Positions 59,000 to 64,000 of a DNA stretch of 64,000 nt are shown here, one piece after another. Origin of the DNA: Curvibacter microcysteis (lineage in GTDB: Bacteria; Pseudomonadota; Gammaproteobacteria; Burkholderiales; Burkholderiaceae_C). The translations under genes were made by a program, and so were the position numbers. Below the pieces are notes generated by a model. The model made no database searches. It saw only the letters and a list, made by a program, of their open reading frames with translations, and was not told the DNA's origin. Numbering within the stretch: position 1 is the stretch's first letter; the number at the start of each line of letters is the position of its first letter. The DNA lies in contig NZ_JAQSIO010000008.1 in assembly GCF_028649455.1 (NCBI RefSeq), forward strand, positions 124,001 to 188,000, read 5' to 3'.

Positions 59000-59362
59000 A
59001 TGCAATCGATTCTTGCCGTTGATGACTCTCCGTCCATGCGGAAGATGGTGTCTTTTACCTTGACTGGCGCAGGCTACAACGTGGTCGAGGCGGTGGATGG
59101 TCAAGACGCTTTCGAGAAGGCTCAGACGCACCACATTGACCTGGTTCTGGCGGACCAGAACATGCCTCGACTGGATGGCATCGGCCTGACGCGCAAGCTG
59201 CGCGAGCACCCGAAGTTCAAAACCATCCCGATCCTGATCCTGACCACCGAGTCCAGTGACCAGATGAAGCAGGCGGGTCGCAGCGCGGGCGCAACAGGCT
59301 GGTTGGTGAAGCCGTTCGACCCCAATCGCTTGATCGAGGTCATTCAGAAGGTCATCCGATGA
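59000..59362 (+). CDS. cheY: Chemotaxis response regulator CheY (copy 2)
   Basis: A 120-residue stand-alone receiver. Acidic pocket Asp8-Asp9 (AVDDSPSMRKMVSFTL), phosphoacceptor Asp52 (VLADQNMPRLDGIG), switch Thr in ILTTESS and Lys in GWLVKPFDP are present. It differs from the cheZ-linked CheY and resembles the CheY located directly before cheA in many proteobacteria. It lies 39 nt upstream of cheA. Confidence 0.94.
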   Translation: MQSILAVDDSPSMRKMVSFTLTGAGYNVVEAVDGQDAFEKAQTHHIDLVLADQNMPRLDGIGLTRKLREHPKFKTIPILILTTESSDQMKQAGRSAGATGWLVKPFDPNRLIEVIQKVIR

Positions 59363-59401
59363 ACCGAAACTACCTTCAGTTGACGTATTCAGGAGCAAGA
59401 C

Positions 59402-61573
59402 ATGGCTGAAGCACATGAGGGTGGCAGTTCAGGCGCAGATTTCGATCTGAGTCAGTTTTATCAAATTTTCTTTGAAGAAGCGGGCGAAAACCTGGACCTG
59501 ATGGAGCAGATGCTGCTCGAACTGGATCTGGCCAATGCCGACGACGAAGAGCTCAACGGCATCTTCCGTTGTGCCCACTCGATCAAGGGTGGCGCGGCCA
59601 CCTTCGGGTTTTCGGACGTTGCTGAATTGACCCACCACATGGAGTCGCTGCTGGACAAGCTGCGTCGCCGTGAGTTGGCCCCGATTCCGCCCATGGTGGA
59701 CGTGCTGCTGGAATCGGCTGACGCTTCGCGCGGCCTCCTTGCCGTGCACCAAGCCGGTGGCGAGGGCACGCCGCCCTCGACGGTGGACCTCGTGCGCCGC
59801 ATCAGCGAATTGGCTTCGGGCCAGGTGCCAGCGTCGGCACCGCGTCCAGCGCCGGCTCCCGCGCCTGTTGCAGCGCCAGCGCCTGTGCCTGCGGCGGCGC
59901 CCGTCACCGCACCGGCCGATGGTGTCCGTCACTTGGAGATTGTGGTCGGCCCCTTGAGCCGCCCTGAACAGGCCGACGCCATCGCCGAGCTGTTCCGCGA
60001 CATTCCTGGTCTGGGCACCATCCAGTCGCGTGACAGTGCCAACGCTGATCACCGAACCTTCGCGGTAGAGACCGCCTCGTCGGATGCCGAGCTGCTGGAC
60101 CTGTTTGTGTTCCATGTGGCCAAAGAGCAGGTCCACATCCGCGATCTGGCGGCCGCACCAGCTCCGGCCCCTGCCAAGTCGGCGGACATTCCGGGATTCG
60201 GTCTCTTCGATGCACCCGAGGCCCCTGCGGTGGTGGCCGATGCCAGCCCTGCGCCGATGCCGGCTGGGTTCGGCTTCTTCGCGGGTGCGCCGGGCGTGCC
60301 TGAAGCGCCTGCGGCAGCCCCAGCGCCGGTGGCTGAAGCGGCTGAGCCGGTCAAAACTGCGGTGGCAGCCAAAGCCGCTGAGCCCAAGGCGGCGAGCCAA
60401 GCTCAGCTGGAAGCGGCGACCATTCGGGTGGCGGTCAACAAGGTCGACCAGCTCATCAACTTGGTGGGCGAACTGGTCATCACCCAGGCCATGCTGGCTC
60501 AAAACAGCCGCAGCCTGGACCCGGCGTTGAATCAGCAATTGCTGGCTGGCCTGGCCGATCTGGACCGCAACACACGCGATTTGCAGGAATCGGTGATGTC
60601 GATCCGCATGATCCCGATGTCCATCGTGTTCAGCCGTTTCCCGCGCATGTTGCGTGATCTGGCCAACAAGCTGGGTAAGAAGGTCGAATTGATCACCCAA
60701 GGGGAAGCCACTGAGTTGGACAAGGGCTTGGTCGAAAAGATCACTGACCCGCTGACCCACCTGGTGCGCAACAGTTGTGACCACGGCATTGAACTGCCTG
60801 AAGACCGCCTGGCCAAGGGCAAGGCGGCGCACGGCACGATCACGTTGTCGGCGGCGCATCAAGGCGGCTCGATCGTGATCGAAGTGCGAGATGACGGCCG
60901 AGGCCTATCGCGCGAGAAGATCCTGAGCAAGGCCCGCGAGCGCGGCATCGAGGTCTCCGACCAGATGACCGATGGCGAAGTCTGGCAGCTGATTTTCGCG
61001 CCGGGGTTCTCCACCGCCGAGGTCGTGACCGATGTGTCTGGCCGTGGCGTGGGCATGGACGTGGTGAAGAAGAACATCCTGGCGCTCAACGGCACGGTCG
61101 AAATCGACTCCGCTGAAGGCTATGGCATGAAGGTGTCGGTGCGCTTGCCGCTGACCCTGGCCATCATGGATGGCATGTCCGTGGGCGTGGGCGACGAGGT
61201 CTACATCCTGCCGCTGTCTTCGGTGGTCGAGTCCTTCCAGGTCAACGACGATTCTGTCAGCACCGTAGCCCAAGGCTCACAGCTGGTCAAGGTGCGCGAC
61301 GAGTACATGCCTGTGATTGAGTTGGAGCGGGTGTTCCAGGTGCCTCGCTTCGATTTCGAAAAGAGCAGCAGCATCATGGTCGTGGTCGAGGCTGAGGGCA
61401 GCCGGGTGGCCCTGCTGGTGGACGAGTTGCTGGGCCAGCACCAGGTGGTGGTCAAGAACCTCGAAACCAATTACCGCAAGGTGCCCAATGTGTCGGGTGC
61501 GACCATCCTGGGCGACGGCAAGGTGGCTTTGATTCTGGACACGGGTGGTCTGGTTCGCCGCGCCCGCCACTGA
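59402..61573 (+). CDS. cheA: Chemotaxis histidine kinase CheA
   Basis: CheA passes receptor signals to CheY and CheB. The 723-residue protein has the HPt domain with His59 (FRCAHSIKGGAATFGF), an Ala/Pro-rich linker, a small P2-like domain (about 175-240), a second Ala/Pro linker, the dimer helices (VNKVDQLINLVGELVITQAM), the HATPase domain (HLVRNSCDHGIE, RDDGRGL, VSGRGVGMDVVKKNI) and a C-terminal CheW-like domain. Full length. Confidence 0.97.
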   Translation: MAEAHEGGSSGADFDLSQFYQIFFEEAGENLDLMEQMLLELDLANADDEELNGIFRCAHSIKGGAATFGFSDVAELTHHMESLLDKLRRRELAPIPPMVDVLLESADASRGLLAVHQAGGEGTPPSTVDLVRRISELASGQVPASAPRPAPAPAPVAAPAPVPAAAPVTAPADGVRHLEIVVGPLSRPEQADAIAELFRDIPGLGTIQSRDSANADHRTFAVETASSDAELLDLFVFHVAKEQVHIRDLAAAPAPAPAKSADIPGFGLFDAPEAPAVVADASPAPMPAGFGFFAGAPGVPEAPAAAPAPVAEAAEPVKTAVAAKAAEPKAASQAQLEAATIRVAVNKVDQLINLVGELVITQAMLAQNSRSLDPALNQQLLAGLADLDRNTRDLQESVMSIRMIPMSIVFSRFPRMLRDLANKLGKKVELITQGEATELDKGLVEKITDPLTHLVRNSCDHGIELPEDRLAKGKAAHGTITLSAAHQGGSIVIEVRDDGRGLSREKILSKARERGIEVSDQMTDGEVWQLIFAPGFSTAEVVTDVSGRGVGMDVVKKNILALNGTVEIDSAEGYGMKVSVRLPLTLAIMDGMSVGVGDEVYILPLSSVVESFQVNDDSVSTVAQGSQLVKVRDEYMPVIELERVFQVPRFDFEKSSSIMVVVEAEGSRVALLVDELLGQHQVVVKNLETNYRKVPNVSGATILGDGKVALILDTGGLVRRARH

Positions 61574-61600
61574 AATGACGAGTTATTGAAGGAGAACATC

Positions 61601-62086
61601 ATGAGTGTGATCGGTAAGAGTTCTGAAGGTGCTATCACCGGTGCACGTGAATACCTGACGTTCCGTCTGGACCAGGAAGAGTACGGCATCGACATCCTGA
61701 AGGTGCAGGAAATCCGCGGTTACGAGCCGCCGACGCGCATCGCCAACGCCCCTGAGTTCATCAAGGGTGTGGTGAATCTGCGCGGCACCATCGTGCCCAT
61801 CGTGGACATGCGCTTGAAGTTCAACTGTGCCAACGCGGAGTACAACAACTTCACGGTGGTCATCATCTTGAACCTGCGCAACCGCGTGGTCGGTATCGTG
61901 GTGGATTCGGTCAGCGATGTGATGGAGCTGTCGCCCGACAACATCAAGGCGGCACCGGACATCGAGAGCGTGATCGACAACGGCTGCATTCTGGGCCTGG
62001 GGTCGGTGGGTGAGCGCATGCTGATCTTGTTGGACATTGAAAAGCTGATGTCGGGTGTGGACATGGGGCTGGTCGCTTCGATCTGA
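61601..62086 (+). CDS. cheW: Chemotaxis coupling protein CheW
   Basis: CheW links CheA to chemoreceptors. The ATG at 61601 has AAGGAG 6 nt upstream and gives 161 residues. The CheW fold is clear: YLTFRLDQEEYGIDILKVQE, YEPPTRIANAPEFIKGVVNL, RGTIVPIVDMRLKF and VVDSVSDVMELSPDNIK. It lies 27 nt after cheA. Confidence 0.97.
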   Translation: MSVIGKSSEGAITGAREYLTFRLDQEEYGIDILKVQEIRGYEPPTRIANAPEFIKGVVNLRGTIVPIVDMRLKFNCANAEYNNFTVVIILNLRNRVVGIVVDSVSDVMELSPDNIKAAPDIESVIDNGCILGLGSVGERMLILLDIEKLMSGVDMGLVASI

Positions 62087-62165
62087 GGTTCAAGGCTTCA
62101 ATTGCGGCCGACGCGGTGCCGCCCACGGGGGCGCGCCCTCGGTCATCGCTCGGAAAGGGTTGTGA

Positions 62166-63059
62166 ATGATGTCCAGTACAGGCCGGTCAGAAATGGCCGG
62201 GGTTCGGGATAAACCGGTGGCCGCAGCTTTGCCGCCAGGGCCGGTGGTGCAGGGACGAGAGTTCGTCTGGACCGATGCCGACTTCTCGCGCGTGCAGGCC
62301 CTGATTTATCAGCGCGCAGGCATCAATTTGCACGATGGCAAGCACGCCATGGTGTACAGCCGACTCTCGCGCCGCTTGCGCGAGACGGGTTACAACAGCT
62401 TTCGGGAGTACCTCAGCTGGTTGGAAACCCACGATGGTCCTGAGTGGCAGGAGTTCGTCAACGCCCTGACCACCAACCTCACGGCCTTCTTCCGCGAGCA
62501 ACATCATTTCGAGATTTTTGCGACCCTGCTCAAGTCGCGACCTGCGTCGACGCCTTGGCGCGTTTGGTGCAATGCCGCCTCCACCGGAGAGGAGCCTTAC
62601 TCGATCGTCATGACGGCGTTTGAAAGCCTGGGCAACAACGCCTCGTTCAAACTCACGGCCAGCGACATCGACTCCAAGGTGTTGGCGTCAGCGTCGCAAG
62701 GGGTTTACCGGCTGGAGAACCTCAAGGGGCTCAGCCAGGAGCGATTGCAGCGCTTCTTCATGCGCGGTAAGGACTCCAACGCAGGCCTGATTCGGGTCAA
62801 GCCAGAGTTGCGCAAGGCCATCGATTTCCTGAGCGTCAACTTGATCCGCGATGACTGGCCTTTCAAAGAGCCCTTCGATGTGGTTTTTTGTCGCAACGTG
62901 ATGATCTACTTTGATGCGCCCACCCAGCGCAAGGTCCTGGAACGCATTCACCGGGTTCTGAAGCCCGGAGGCATGTTGTTTGTCGGTCATGCCGAGAACT
63001 TCAGCGAGTCACGCGATCTGTTCACTCTGCGGGGCAAGACCGTGTACGAGCGCCGCTGA
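62166..63059 (+). CDS. cheR: Chemotaxis methyltransferase CheR
   Basis: CheR methylates chemoreceptor glutamates with SAM. The 297-residue protein has the N-terminal helical domain (YSRLSRRLRETGYNSFREYL), the SAM site (WCNAASTGEEPYSIVMTAFE), TASDID-type LTASDIDSKVLASASQG, and FCRNVMIYFDAPTQRKVLER. The first 35 residues are a low-complexity extension. Confidence 0.96.
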   Translation: MMSSTGRSEMAGVRDKPVAAALPPGPVVQGREFVWTDADFSRVQALIYQRAGINLHDGKHAMVYSRLSRRLRETGYNSFREYLSWLETHDGPEWQEFVNALTTNLTAFFREQHHFEIFATLLKSRPASTPWRVWCNAASTGEEPYSIVMTAFESLGNNASFKLTASDIDSKVLASASQGVYRLENLKGLSQERLQRFFMRGKDSNAGLIRVKPELRKAIDFLSVNLIRDDWPFKEPFDVVFCRNVMIYFDAPTQRKVLERIHRVLKPGGMLFVGHAENFSESRDLFTLRGKTVYERR

Positions 63060-63087
63060 GCCCCAAACCCTCTTTGACTAGCCGACC

Positions 63088-63840
63088 ATGACTTTCTCGC
63101 CCCCTCCTTCCTACCCAGCGTCTCGGGCGGTGCCGCCTCCGCCTGGACTTGATCGTCGGCAAGTGCCACGCATTCACCCGGTGTCGCCCAATGCCTACAA
63201 CACGGCGGGTGCCACAGGTGCCAGAACCTCCAGTCTGGAGGAACTCAAGAGCAAGGCTCGCAAGCCCAGTGAGGCGAGTTTTTTCTATTTCGATCACCAC
63301 TTTCAGTACAACGCGGTGAAGGTTTTGCCGGGCGAGTTCTTTGTGGCGGATGAGAACCTGGTCATCATGACCGTGTTGGGGTCCTGCATTGCCGCCTGCA
63401 TCTGGGACAGCCGCACACTGGTGGGGGGCATGAACCATTTCATGCTGCCAGACGGAGAGGCCGGCGATTCCTCAGGCCGATATGGCTCCTACGCGATGGA
63501 ATTGTTGATCAACGAGTTGATGAAACAGGGCGCGCGCCGTGAGACGATGCAGGCCAAGATTTTTGGCGGCGGTGCGGTGATGGCGAACTTCACCACCATG
63601 AACGTCGGGGAGCGCAACACCAAGTTTGTGCGTGACTACCTGCAGACCGAACGCATTCCTGTGGTGTCTGAGGATGTGCTGGACATCTACCCGCGCAAGG
63701 TGTGTTTCTTCCCCGTCACGGGCAAAGCCATGGTCAAGCGCCTGGCCCATGCCCATCCGGACACGCTGGCCCAAGAGAAAAAAGGCAATGTGGCCACTGT
63801 GGTGCAGACCACCGCAGGTGGTTCTGTGGATCTGTTCTGA
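63088..63840 (+). CDS. cheD: Chemoreceptor glutamine deamidase CheD
   Basis: CheD deamidates receptor glutamines. The core has the catalytic Cys in [13 protein letters not shown] and His in [14 protein letters not shown], then [19 protein letters not shown] and [10 protein letters not shown]. At 250 residues it has an N-terminal extension of about 70 residues, Pro-rich at first, beyond the minimal family size. The tail ends AGGSVDLF, like the tail of the CheZ-like protein at the start of the operon. Confidence 0.95.
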   Translation: MTFSPPPSYPASRAVPPPPGLDRRQVPRIHPVSPNAYNTAGATGARTSSLEELKSKARKPSEASFFYFDHHFQYNAVKVLPGEFFVADENLVIMTVLGSCIAACIWDSRTLVGGMNHFMLPDGEAGDSSGRYGSYAMELLINELMKQGARRETMQAKIFGGGAVMANFTTMNVGERNTKFVRDYLQTERIPVVSEDVLDIYPRKVCFFPVTGKAMVKRLAHAHPDTLAQEKKGNVATVVQTTAGGSVDLF

Positions 63841-63857
63841 GAGTGATGGAATCAAAA

Positions 63858-64000
63858 ATGGGGATGAGTAAGAAGATCCGTGTGGTGGTGGTCGATGACT
63901 CGGCGCTGGTTCGAAGCCTGTTGTCCGAAATCATCAACCGCCAGCGTGACATGGAGTGTGTGGGAACGGCGAACGACCCCTTGATCGCCCGCGAGATGAT
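63858..64000 (+). CDS. cheB: Chemotaxis methylesterase CheB (5' end only)
   Basis: The last 143 nt encode the opening of a receiver domain: [20 protein letters not shown], then [20 protein letters not shown], the characteristic CheB start. CheB demethylates and deamidates chemoreceptors. In-frame ATGs at 63846 and 63864 are alternative starts. Following cheR-cheD, this matches the usual cheRDB order. The catalytic part lies beyond the window. Confidence 0.88.
   Translation, partial: MGMSKKIRVVVVDDSALVRSLLSEIINRQRDMECVGTANDPLIAREM

Noticed and set aside
1-64000. tRNA, rRNA, CRISPR, transposase or phage genes
   Set aside because: Looked for throughout; no tRNA-like cloverleaf, regularly spaced repeats, transposase motifs or integrase genes were recognised.

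Overview
This window is a chromosomal flagellar and chemotaxis region from a GC-rich betaproteobacterium. The layout (flgBCDEFGH divergent from flgAMN, flhBAF with an FlhG-like gene and fliA, motAB-cheYZ, fliFGHIJK and fliLMNOPQR, cheYAWRDB) and the short 282-284 residue flagellins point to Burkholderiales, most likely Comamonadaceae. That assignment is inferred from gene order and protein style, because the window contains no rRNA or other marker.

Region 1 (1-7429) holds the rod and hook operon flgB-flgH on the minus strand; only the first codons of flgH are inside the window. Facing it on the plus strand are flgA, flgM, a flgN-like gene and an EcsC-family gene. Region 2 (7457-16845, minus) is the flhB-flhA-flhF-flhG-like-fliA operon, tightly coupled by 1-8 nt overlaps, followed upstream by motA-motB-cheY-cheZ. 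The FlhG-like protein has lost its ATP-binding loop.

Region 3 (17010-39803) is an island of about 23 kb of sugar and glycan genes between motA and the flagellin genes. It encodes an FkbM methyltransferase, a DegT aminotransferase, two unusually long multi-domain glycosyltransferases (1024 and about 1213 residues), a GT2 enzyme, the CDP-sugar genes rfbF-rfbG-rfbH, a ThDP enzyme of the acetolactate synthase type, a C-methyltransferase-like protein, a NeuB-family synthase, an SDR reductase or epimerase, and a coupled module of PhyH oxygenase, GNAT acetyltransferase, WbqC-like, PLP-fold and methyltransferase proteins. There is no flippase, polymerase or initiating sugar-phosphate transferase. Most genes lie on the same strand as the flagellin genes just upstream, so the best reading is a flagellin glycosylation locus that makes an unusual, possibly two-carbon-branched, CDP-activated deoxysugar.

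Region 4 (40031-45256) holds flagellin A, fliD and flagellin B on the minus strand, fliS-fliT on the plus strand, a strong bidirectional terminator, and fliE on the minus strand. Region 5 (45427-56544, plus) contains the export and switch genes fliFGHIJK and fliLMNOPQR. Region 6 (56554-58301, minus) is a NarL-type response regulator with a soluble receiver-histidine kinase. Region 7 (58506-64000, plus) is a chemotaxis operon: a small CheZ-like DxxxQ protein, then cheY, cheA, cheW, cheR, cheD and the start of cheB.

Regulatory signals include sigma-28-like promoters before flgM and flagellin B, a shared CCGATACATT element before motA and the FkbM gene, a CCAATAA motif in three class-II flagellar leaders, and several terminators. 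I found no tRNA, rRNA, CRISPR array, insertion sequence or phage gene.
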